Assembly (NCBI GenBank): GCA_029934735.1 | Contig: JAOZLR010000142.1 | Span: 1 to 6,944 of the forward strand | Direction: 5' to 3' | DNA from: Bacteroidales bacterium | Lineage (GTDB): Bacteria; Bacteroidota; Bacteroidia; Bacteroidales; JAADJA01 | Length of the DNA: 6,944 nt | In this document: positions 1 through 6,399 of the stretch, in pieces | How the letters are laid out: each line of letters opens with the position of its first letter | Position numbering within the stretch: the stretch's first letter is position 1 | Notes under the pieces: generated by a model | Seen by the model: only the letters and a program-made list of their open reading frames with translations | What the model was told of the DNA's origin: nothing | The model's database searches: none | Made by a program: the position numbers and the translations under genes

Positions 1-1231
1 CCACCTCTTTCCTAAGCATATCCAGGGCCATTAGTGCTGTTCTTCGAATGTTGCGGCCACGGTGTTCGCCAAAATGAAACTGCCTGGCAACTACTTTTTC
101 AGGGGTTGCAACTGCAATCCAGGTTGTGCCTACCGGCTTTTCGTCGGTGCCTCCTGTTGGTCCGGCAACTCCGGAAGTAGCTATTGAAAAGTCTGTCCCG
201 AACATCTCTCTGGCCTCTGTTGCCATCTGAATTATAACAGTCTCACTCACAGCGCCAAGTTTCTCAAGGTCATTATTATTTACATTTAGAATTTTATTCT
301 TTATCTCGTTGGCATAAGCCACAACCGAGCCTTTGTAATAATCGGAACTACCCGAAATACTTGTAATAAGGTGAGCAATGTAGCCGCCGGTACAACTTTC
401 TGCAGTGGAAATGGTTTTGCCTTTTTTGCGAAGCAAATTACCGACAATCTCCTCAAGAGTATCCTTATCAAACCCAAAAATATATTCACCTATTATCTCT
501 GTTAATCTTGTTATCTCATTTTCCACAATACTTACCTTATCAGCCCTCTCCTTTCCAGATGCTGTTAGCCGAAGCCGCACAATTCCGGGTTGAGGCAGGT
601 AGGCCAACTTTACATTTGGGGACAGACTGTTTTCCCAATTCTCTATCATTGCAGCCATTTCCGATTCCGGGACTCCCTGGGTCAGAACGGTTTTATGAAA
701 TATTGCAGGCAGATTAAACCTTTCTATCAGATTGGGAATGATATAATTGGAAACCATAGGTTTCATTTCAAATGGAACACCGGGCATTGATACAAATATT
801 ACCCCATCTTTCTCAAACCACATTCCTGATGCAGTACCATGTTCATTACGAATTACGGTACAGTTATCAGGTACTTCAGCCTGTTTGCGATTTAGCTCTG
901 AAACCTGCCGCCCCCTAACCCTGAAAATCTCCTTCACATCTTCAAATACCTGCTCATTAAATATCAATTCCGACCCAAAAAACTCACAAAGAGTCTGCTT
1001 TGTGATATCATCTTTTGTCGGGCCAAGCCCGCCGGTTATCAAAACCAGGTCTGCATGCTTACCTGCCGTTTCAAGGGCTTCAAAAATATGGTCGTGATTA
1101 TCGGCCACCGAAACCGCCTGGTACACACTTATTCCTGCCATTGTCAGTTGCTCGCCTATCCAGGACGCATTTGTATTTACCACCTGACCAATCAGCAACT
1201 CATCACCTATTGAAATTATTTCAGCTTTCAT
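1..1231 (-). CDS. cinA: CinA: bifunctional ADP-ribose pyrophosphatase / NMN deamidase (3' end cut by window)
   Basis: My translation of the reverse strand is open for 410 codons from the ATG at 1231-1229 to the left edge, so only the last few residues are missing (the family is usually about 410-420 aa). Residues 1-170 form a MoCF/MoeA-like domain, with GDELLIGQVVNTNA (9-22), GGLGPTKDD (67-75), GTASG (132-136) and MPGVP (149-153). Residues 255-410 form the CinA C-terminal amidase domain, with AESCTGG (277-283, carrying the catalytic Ser), YANEIK (306-311), SGVAGPTGG (353-361) and KPVGTTW (365-371). In characterised homologues the N-terminal domain hydrolyses ADP-ribose and the C-terminal domain converts NMN to nicotinate mononucleotide plus ammonia, in cytosolic NAD salvage; the old competence name is historical. 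The leader is A-rich (eight A then GAG directly before ATG) with no proper Shine-Dalgarno. The gene is divergent from the nucleoside phosphorylase, and its GC looks higher than that of its neighbours. Confidence 0.96.
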   Translation of the reverse strand, partial: MKAEIISIGDELLIGQVVNTNASWIGEQLTMAGISVYQAVSVADNHDHIFEALETAGKHADLVLITGGLGPTKDDITKQTLCEFFGSELIFNEQVFEDVKEIFRVRGRQVSELNRKQAEVPDNCTVIRNEHGTASGMWFEKDGVIFVSMPGVPFEMKPMVSNYIIPNLIERFNLPAIFHKTVLTQGVPESEMAAMIENWENSLSPNVKLAYLPQPGIVRLRLTASGKERADKVSIVENEITRLTEIIGEYIFGFDKDTLEEIVGNLLRKKGKTISTAESCTGGYIAHLITSISGSSDYYKGSVVAYANEIKNKILNVNNNDLEKLGAVSETVIIQMATEAREMFGTDFSIATSGVAGPTGGTDEKPVGTTWIAVATPEKVVARQFHFGEHRGRNIRRTALMALDMLRKEV

Positions 1232-1274
1232 CTCTTTTTTTTATTGAATAACAGGCTTGTAGCCTTACTCTTCA

Positions 1275-1292
1275 TTAACAATTAATTGTTAA
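1275..1292. promoter_or_regulatory. 18-bp perfect palindrome, candidate operator
   Basis: TTAACAATTAATTGTTAA is a perfect 9+9 inverted repeat with no spacer, in the 141-bp region between the divergent cinA and nucleoside phosphorylase genes. Having no loop, it suits binding by a dimeric repressor better than an RNA hairpin. It lies 43 bp upstream of the cinA ATG, next to a possible cinA -7 element at 1296-1303, so a bound protein would cover the predicted cinA transcription start. No regulator gene is adjacent in the window. It is AT-rich, so chance cannot be excluded, although nine consecutive matched pairs are unexpected in 141 bp. Confidence 0.4.
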
Positions 1293-1295
1293 CAT

Positions 1296-1329
1296 AAAAC
1301 ATATTTCGCAATACACTCGTTAATATCAA
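1296..1329 (-). promoter_or_regulatory. Candidate cinA promoter (Bacteroidota type)
   Basis: On the minus strand TTG (1329-1327) is followed after 23 bp by TATGTTTT (1303-1296). This matches the Bacteroidota consensus TTG / TAnnTTTG except for the last G, and the spacing is at the upper end of the reported range (about 17-23 bp). The predicted start would fall near 1290, inside the palindrome. It competes with another minus-strand candidate at 1353-1380; neither is proven. Confidence 0.25.
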
Positions 1330-1334
1330 TTACA

Positions 1335-1342
1335 TATATTTG
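1335..1342 (+). promoter_or_regulatory. -7 element for the nucleoside phosphorylase
   Basis: TATATTTG is a full match to the Bacteroidota -7 consensus TAnnTTTG. It lies 30 bp upstream of the ATG at 1373 and predicts a short leader of about 25 nt. No TTG is present at the expected -33 distance, so only the -7 half is supported. It faces the opposing candidate at 1353-1360, so polymerases on the two could not be bound together. Confidence 0.45.
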
Positions 1343-1352
1343 TAATTTCTAA

Positions 1353-1380
1353 CAAAAGTAGAAATAATCCTGATGACCAA
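1353..1380 (-). promoter_or_regulatory. Alternative candidate cinA promoter, overlapping the phosphorylase start codon
   Basis: On the minus strand TACTTTTG (1360-1353) is a full match to TAnnTTTG, with TTG (1380-1378) 17 bp upstream. It would give a cinA leader of roughly 115 nt containing the palindrome, and its -33 element would lie inside the first codons of the phosphorylase. The motif is better than that of the 1296-1329 candidate, but the location is less economical. Confidence 0.25.
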
Positions 1381-2254
1381 TTATAAAAAAATACCTGAGT
1401 CGGAACTTATATTAAATCCTGACGGGAGTATATATCATTTAAAATTGAGGCCCGAACAACTCGCTAGTACAATTATTCTGGTCGGTGACCCCCAAAGGGT
1501 AGAAATCGTTTCCAACCATTTTGATAAGGTAGAATTTAAAAGTTGCAATAGAGAAATATGCACTCACACTGGAACTTTAAATAATAAAAGATTAACAGTG
1601 CTCTCCACTGGAATGGGAACTGATAATATTGATATAGTACTTAATGAGCTTGATGCCCTTGTAAATGTAGATTTGGATAAAAGGGTAAAAAAAGATGAGC
1701 ATACTACTCTTAATATTATCCGGCTTGGTACTTCGGGAGCTCTTCAGCCTGATGTACCATTAAATTCTTTTATAGTTTCTGAGTATGGCCTTGGACTTGA
1801 CAGTGTGGTACTCTATTACGAAAAAAAGGAAGAGGTTATTGAAAAAGAGCTGACAGAAGCTTTTTACAAGTTTTCAAACTGGCCTAAAGATCTGTCAAAG
1901 CCATATATAATAAAAGGGTCGGAGAAACTTATCGAAAAACTTGAAGAAGGATTTTTAAAGGGTATTACTGCCACTTCACCAGGGTTTTACGGGCCACAGG
2001 GGAGAGTTGTACGCCTTGAACTAGCATATCCCAATATTATTAACTCTCTTCATAGTTTCAAATATGAAGATAAACAAATTTTAAATTTTGAAATGGAGAC
2101 ATCAGCACTGTATGGACTTGGAAAAATGCTGGGACACAATACACTGACTATTTGCGTTGCTATTGCTAACAGGTATCGTCGCGAATATAATAATGACTAC
2201 AGGGTTGCTGTTAAAAAACTAATTGAAACCGTTCTGGAGCGGCTAACAACATAA
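1373..2254 (+). CDS. Nucleoside phosphorylase, uridine-phosphorylase-like (PNP/UDP family)
   Basis: 293 aa, with no signal peptide or membrane segment, so cytosolic. Predicted reaction: uridine + phosphate to uracil + ribose-1-phosphate, in pyrimidine salvage. Visible family landmarks are GDPQR (38-42, phosphate loop), R60 in NREIC, STGMG (78-82), RLGTSGA (117-123) and EMET (240-243, ribose-contacting Glu-Met-Glu). F205, Q209 and R211 in FYGPQGR have the spacing of E. coli Udp F162, Q166 and R168, the latter two being the uracil-recognition residues, which favours uridine over purine nucleosides. It is longer than E. coli Udp (about 253 aa), with an N-terminal extension and an insertion around residues 98-111. 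The loop after STGMG reads TDN instead of the E. coli GPS, so exact substrate range is uncertain. The start is the first ATG of the frame, with an A-rich leader lacking a Shine-Dalgarno. It is divergent from cinA and followed by the kinase on the same strand. Confidence 0.88.
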   Translation: MTNYKKIPESELILNPDGSIYHLKLRPEQLASTIILVGDPQRVEIVSNHFDKVEFKSCNREICTHTGTLNNKRLTVLSTGMGTDNIDIVLNELDALVNVDLDKRVKKDEHTTLNIIRLGTSGALQPDVPLNSFIVSEYGLGLDSVVLYYEKKEEVIEKELTEAFYKFSNWPKDLSKPYIIKGSEKLIEKLEEGFLKGITATSPGFYGPQGRVVRLELAYPNIINSLHSFKYEDKQILNFEMETSALYGLGKMLGHNTLTICVAIANRYRREYNNDYRVAVKKLIETVLERLTT

Positions 2255-2258
2255 AAAT

Positions 2259-2290
2259 TTTGGTAATTAATTAAATATTATCGTGTTTTG
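2259..2290 (+). promoter_or_regulatory. Weak candidate promoter for the histidine kinase
   Basis: TTTG (2259-2262) is followed after exactly 20 bp by GTGTTTTG (2283-2290). The -33 element and the TTTG half of the -7 match the Bacteroidota pattern, but the TA of TAnnTTTG is replaced by GT. If real, transcription would start near 2294, so the TTG at 2288 would not be in the mRNA and the start would be the TTG at 2333. Otherwise the kinase is read through from the phosphorylase. Confidence 0.25.
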
Positions 2291-5200
2291 CAAATAGTTT
2301 TATCAATATATCTAAAATCAATAAATAAAACCTTGAGCAGGCTTACTATTCTCCTTTTATCTCTCATATTTTATGCGCAGGTTGGGCATTGTGACACTAT
2401 TGCCGATGAAAACATACAAAATATCGATAAGCTTGAAAGCAAACTGTTTAAGGCAACAACTGTTGAGAAGCTTACTATTTTTAATCAGCTTTCACAAAGA
2501 TATCTGGATGCAGATCCTGAAATGGCAAAAAAATATGCAACCAAAGCCATTGAGCTTGCAAATCTTCTTGAAGATAAACCTGAAAAATCACTAGCTTTAT
2601 ATAATCTGGGTAATGCTTATTATAATCTGTTAAAATATGACAATGCAACTGATGCTTATGAATATGCACTAAAAGCACGCAACAGTATTAGTAAAGATAC
2701 ACTAAAGTCAAAGATATTAGTCTCTATAGGATTGTGCTATCTATATAAAAACGAATATGACAGCGCCAGAAGCATATTCTCTTCATTACTAACAAGTAAG
2801 GAACAATTGTTAAGCGAAGAAAGAATGGCTTTACTCTATACATATATTGGCGACACTTTTTATGGCAAAAGTAATTACGGACCAGCTTTGATAAACTATC
2901 AAAAAGCTCTTAACATTGCAACAACATTAGATGATAAATTCCTGATTGCTACGATAAATAATGACATTGGTATTGTTTACAATGACCTTGGAGATTATGA
3001 GAAATCCTTGAAATACTATATGGAATCTCTGGATGGCTTTATAAAAGCTAACAGCCAGACTGGAATTGCTCAATTATATAACAATATCGGAATTGTATAT
3101 TCCGACTGGGGTAACAAAGAAAAAGCACTTGAGTATTATCAAAAATCACTTCAGATCGATAAAAAGCTGGGCAACACGTCAGGCATAGCCGGCTCATACA
3201 ATAATATCGGCATAATATATAGTGAATGGGGTCAAAACGATGTTGCAATTGAATACTATTCCAAGACACTTAAGATTTATCAGGATTCTGATGACAAGTT
3301 GGGAATAGCACAGGTGACCAATAATCTTGGGGAGAGTTATTTTGAAATTGGAGAACATACAAAAGCTCTTGATTTTCTGCAACAATCTCTACGGATGGAG
3401 GAAGATTATGGAAATAAAAGAGGTATTGCTGAATCATATCTCACTTTAGGAGAATCATATTTCACGCTTAATAATTTTCCAAAAGCTTTAAGTTATGTTT
3501 ATCAAAGCCTAAACATTGCTGACTCTCTTAAGCTCTCATTGATTATTCTAAAAAACTATATGCTGCTATATAAAATTTATGAAAAGGAAAAAAACTACCC
3601 AAAAGCATTCATGTATCTAAAAAATTACACAAGCCAAAAAGATTCGGTTTATAATGAAAACTTCCACAAAGCACTTATGGATGTTCAAATTAAAAATGAA
3701 ATTACAAAGATTGAATTGGATGACAGCATCAGAACCCAGGCAGAATTAACTAAAAAGAAATCGAAACAAGACCAACGAATTTATCTAATAATAATCCTGT
3801 TTCTTATTCTCATTTTTGGAGTTTTAGTATTCTACGACCTGAAGGCAAAGGCCAAAATAAATAGAAGGCTTTTGGAGTCGAATGAGAAACTTACTATAGA
3901 GCAGGAAAACTTCTCAAATACTTTTGAAGAGCTAAGTAAAAGTGAAAGAAAATATAAGGGTCTTGTAGAAAATTCTCCAACAGGAATATTACTCTTAAAC
4001 AAATCGGGTAAAATTCTTGAAGTCAATAAAAAAATTCTTGAACTATTCGGCTCTCCCGATGAGGAGGAGATGAAAAAAACAAACTGCTTCAAACATCCGC
4101 CCCTACAAAACTCTGGAATCACCAATGATTTAAAAAAAGGTATCGAACTAAAAAAGCCTATTTACAATGAAATAAAACATACTTCTAAATGGGGTAAGAC
4201 TGTTTACCTCAAATACTACATAACTCCTGTTTTAAACAGGTTGGGGAATGTTTCTAATATTATTCTGAACATTGAAGATATCACAAAATCGAAAGAAGCT
4301 GAATACGCCATAACAGAATCGGAACTGAAATACCAGATTCTTGTTGAAAACTCTTTACAGGCAATGTTCATAATGCAGGATGACAAATTACTTTATGCCA
4401 ATAAAAATCTTGAAAACCTGACAATGTACTCATTTAGTGAAATGACTAAAAAAGGTAAAAACTGGCTAAAAACGATAACTTATCCTGATGATTACAAAAA
4501 AGCAAATGTTTTGCTTAAAAGATTGTTAAGCGGAAAGGCAATACCTGAAAAAAATGAATTCCGGGTTATCAGTAAGAATAATAAAATAAGATGGGTAGAA
4601 GCATTGGGAACTGTTATTGATTATAACGGGGAAAAAGCTGCTCTTGTAGTTGCAGTGGATATTACAAGATATAAAGAATCAGTATTGGTATTAGAGCAAT
4701 CAGAGGAAAAACTTCGCCAGCTAAATGCAACAAAAGACAAATTCTTTTCAATAGTTGCCCACGATCTTAAAAATCCATTTAATGCAATTATGGGCTTTTC
4801 TAACCTGCTGTCTGAAGCATACGATAACTTTGATGAAAACCAACGAAAAACATTTATCAGAAATATTAGAGATGCCACTGAAAATACTTACAAACTATTA
4901 CAAAATCTTTTGGAATGGTCGCGCACACAAACACAAAGTATCGAATATAAACCCAATGCTATTAAACTAAATGAAATTATTACCAGTAATGTTTCTGTTC
5001 TTAAAAGTAGTGCTGAGAATAAGGATATTACTATCACAATGAAAGTTCCTTCTAATACAATTGCTTTTGTCGATGAAAATATGGCCAGAACGGTTATTAG
5101 GAATCTGCTTTCAAATGCAATTAAATTTACCAGGCCGGGTGGGAAAATTGAAATTACAGCATCCAAAACAGGTAATTATATTGAAGTTTGCGTTGCTGAT

Positions 5201-5416
5201 AATGGTGTTGGTATAAGTAAAGAGAATCAAAAAAAGCTGTTTAAAATTGATGAACAATTTAAAAGCTATGGAACATCAAACGAGCAGGGCTCGGGCCTGG
5301 GATTACTTTTGTGTAAAGAGTTTGTCGAAAAAAACGGAGGTAATATTTGGGTGGAAAGTAAAATTAATGATGGAAGCAACTTCAAATTTACCCTGCCGGG
5401 ATACAACTTCAAATAA
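2288..5416 (+). CDS. Membrane sensor histidine kinase: signal peptide, TPR array, TM helix, PAS-PAS, HisKA-HATPase
   Basis: 1042 codons counted from a TTG at 2288, the outermost plausible start; the frame is closed by TAA at 2264. The next candidate is the TTG at 2333 (residue 16), which has an A-rich leader and gives a compact signal peptide (SRLTILLLSLIFYAQVG). The first ATG is residue 79 and would remove the signal, so it is unlikely. Domains: signal segment to about 35; about ten TPRs, 59-458; short coiled linker; one TM helix, 498-516 (IYLIIILFLILIFGVLVFY); charged helix, 518-553; PAS1, about 554-670; PAS2, about 677-797; HisKA with H-box SIVAHDLKNP and phosphoacceptor H825; HATPase with N-box N943, G1 DNGVGIS (971-977) and G2 GSGLGL (1001-1006). 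All kinase motifs are intact, so it should be active. Inferred topology is TPRs in the periplasm and PAS and kinase in the cytosol. There is no HAMP, receiver or DNA-binding domain, and no response regulator nearby. The signal sensed is unknown. Confidence 0.93.
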   Translation: MQIVLSIYLKSINKTLSRLTILLLSLIFYAQVGHCDTIADENIQNIDKLESKLFKATTVEKLTIFNQLSQRYLDADPEMAKKYATKAIELANLLEDKPEKSLALYNLGNAYYNLLKYDNATDAYEYALKARNSISKDTLKSKILVSIGLCYLYKNEYDSARSIFSSLLTSKEQLLSEERMALLYTYIGDTFYGKSNYGPALINYQKALNIATTLDDKFLIATINNDIGIVYNDLGDYEKSLKYYMESLDGFIKANSQTGIAQLYNNIGIVYSDWGNKEKALEYYQKSLQIDKKLGNTSGIAGSYNNIGIIYSEWGQNDVAIEYYSKTLKIYQDSDDKLGIAQVTNNLGESYFEIGEHTKALDFLQQSLRMEEDYGNKRGIAESYLTLGESYFTLNNFPKALSYVYQSLNIADSLKLSLIILKNYMLLYKIYEKEKNYPKAFMYLKNYTSQKDSVYNENFHKALMDVQIKNEITKIELDDSIRTQAELTKKKSKQDQRIYLIIILFLILIFGVLVFYDLKAKAKINRRLLESNEKLTIEQENFSNTFEELSKSERKYKGLVENSPTGILLLNKSGKILEVNKKILELFGSPDEEEMKKTNCFKHPPLQNSGITNDLKKGIELKKPIYNEIKHTSKWGKTVYLKYYITPVLNRLGNVSNIILNIEDITKSKEAEYAITESELKYQILVENSLQAMFIMQDDKLLYANKNLENLTMYSFSEMTKKGKNWLKTITYPDDYKKANVLLKRLLSGKAIPEKNEFRVISKNNKIRWVEALGTVIDYNGEKAALVVAVDITRYKESVLVLEQSEEKLRQLNATKDKFFSIVAHDLKNPFNAIMGFSNLLSEAYDNFDENQRKTFIRNIRDATENTYKLLQNLLEWSRTQTQSIEYKPNAIKLNEIITSNVSVLKSSAENKDITITMKVPSNTIAFVDENMARTVIRNLLSNAIKFTRPGGKIEITASKTGNYIEVCVADNGVGISKENQKKLFKIDEQFKSYGTSNEQGSGLGLLLCKEFVEKNGGNIWVESKINDGSNFKFTLPGYNFK
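2582..3541 (+). repeat. Eight in-register 40-residue TPR units inside the kinase (120-bp coding period)
   Basis: Residues 99-418 of the kinase (numbered from the 2288 TTG) divide into eight consecutive units of exactly 40 residues without a gap. The recurring pattern is GIA..YNNIGIVYS..G...KALEYY.KSL.I, and the hydrophobic-Gly pair falls at 107/108, 147/148, 187/188, 227/228, 267/268, 307/308, 347/348 and 387/388. Less regular units flank it at about 59-98 and 419-458. Forty rather than 34 residues is typical of TPR_12-type arrays. The units at 259-298 and 299-338 are the most alike. The DNA is diverged between units, so this is an old protein repeat rather than a recent tandem duplication. 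Confidence 0.9.
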
Positions 5417-5511
5417 ATTCTTCTTTAAAATGATATTTGGTCAATTCAATATAATTTTATTACTTTACACTTAATTTTAAAATTCTTTTAATAAAATTTC
5501 TATTTAATAAA

Positions 5512-6387
5512 ATGCAAACAGAACAGAATAATAATGAACTTAACGCCCTAATCAATTTACTTGACGAACCAAGTAATCAGGTTTTTGATAGGATAAGAGA
5601 CAAATTTTTGTACTATGGTATTGATGCAGTACCATATCTTGAAGATGCCTGGGATAATTCATTCGACAACATTATTCAGAAAAGAATAGAAAATTTAATT
5701 CATAATATTCAGATTGACTACCTTACCAAAGAACTCAAAAGCTGGAAAAGTAAATCTCATTACAATCTTCTTAAGGGATATCTTCTGATAACAAAATACT
5801 TATATCCAGATATTAATGAGAAAGAGATAAGAGAGAATATTGAAAAGATAAAAAAAGATATCTGGCTTGAACTTAATACCAACTTAACTGCACTCGAAAA
5901 AATAAAAGTTATAAATCATATTATTTTCGATATCTACAGATTTCAAGGCAATAAAACAAATATTGACACCCCTCAAAACCTTTACCTTAATAACCTTTTG
6001 AGTACAAAAAAGGGCAATCATCTGTCACTTGGAATGCTATATATGATAATTGCGCAAAGCCTCAACATTCCGGTTTATGGTGTTGACCTGCCCCATCATT
6101 TTATTCTTGCATACGTTAACGAAATAGCTGATGAAAAGATAAGTCTGGACAACGAAAATGATATTTTGTTTTATATCAATCCATTTAATAAAGGTGCTGT
6201 CTTCACTCACAAGGAAATTGAAGTTTATATAAAACAGATCAAACTAAGGCCTCAAAAATCATTCTATAAACCAACTGACAATATTACTATCATCAAAAGA
6301 CTTCTGGCAAATCTGATAACCTCATACAGCAAAATGGGATACCTTGATAAGGTTGAAGAGCTGAAAATACTTGAAAAGGCATTATAA
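5512..6387 (+). CDS. SirB1-type transglutaminase-like protein (cysteine-free)
   Basis: 291 aa, with no signal peptide or TM segment, so probably cytosolic. Residues 8-75 are helical and HEAT-like (NALINLLDEPSNQVFDRIRDK onward). Residues about 115-235 match the transglutaminase-like core of SirB1/YchA-family proteins: TALEKIKVINHIIFD (126-140), NLYLNNLLSTKKGNHLSLGMLY (156-177, starting the family's G-x-x-x-SL-x-x-LY motif), LNIPVYGVDLPHHFILAY (184-201) and INPFNKGAVF (222-231). H196 sits at the usual transglutaminase His position, but S172 or a neighbour replaces the nucleophilic Cys, and the whole protein contains no cysteine. N223 is where an Asp is frequent. Classic thiol catalysis is therefore excluded. 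The molecular role of this family is not established, and I assign none. The ATG follows an A/T-rich leader, 95 bp after the kinase stop. It may be read through from the kinase or have its own promoter, which I could not identify. Confidence 0.82.
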   Translation: MQTEQNNNELNALINLLDEPSNQVFDRIRDKFLYYGIDAVPYLEDAWDNSFDNIIQKRIENLIHNIQIDYLTKELKSWKSKSHYNLLKGYLLITKYLYPDINEKEIRENIEKIKKDIWLELNTNLTALEKIKVINHIIFDIYRFQGNKTNIDTPQNLYLNNLLSTKKGNHLSLGMLYMIIAQSLNIPVYGVDLPHHFILAYVNEIADEKISLDNENDILFYINPFNKGAVFTHKEIEVYIKQIKLRPQKSFYKPTDNITIIKRLLANLITSYSKMGYLDKVEELKILEKAL

Positions 6388-6399
6388 GATTCTTTTCAA
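6371..6399. terminator. Possible bidirectional terminator hairpin between convergent genes
   Basis: TTGAAAAG (6371-6378) and CTTTTCAA (6392-6399) are perfect 8-bp inverted repeats with a 13-nt loop. The loop holds the TAA of the transglutaminase-like gene, and the right arm ends against the stop codon of the opposing sugar transferase (6400-6402). The position suits a shared terminator, but the stem is AT-rich and no clear U-tract follows on either strand, so any termination would be weak. Confidence 0.35.

Noticed and set aside
405..1251. Several plus-strand open frames of 60-116 codons opposite cinA
   Set aside because: They overlap one another in different frames, show no recognisable motifs, and lie on the strand opposite a continuous 410-codon CinA frame with intact motifs.
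2378..2395. Possible lipobox VGHC at the end of the kinase signal segment
   Set aside because: His at the -1 position does not fit the Gly/Ala/Ser required before a lipobox Cys, so a lipoprotein anchor is not supported.
2582..3541. A CRISPR or DNA satellite reading of the 120-bp periodicity
   Set aside because: The period is a coding TPR repeat with diverged nucleotides and no identical repeat/spacer structure.
2481..5166. Minus-strand and alternate-frame open frames of 60-97 codons inside the kinase gene
   Set aside because: They are shadows of the kinase coding sequence, whose domains and catalytic motifs account for the whole region.
5432..5439. GATATTTG as a -7 element for the SirB1-like gene
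   Set aside because: It misses the first T of TAnnTTTG, has no TTG at a suitable distance upstream, and would leave a 70-nt leader; the support is too thin.
5473..5484. 12-bp palindrome AATTTTAAAATT in the kinase / SirB1-like intergenic region
   Set aside because: It contains only A and T within a very AT-rich 95-bp spacer, so chance is a sufficient explanation.
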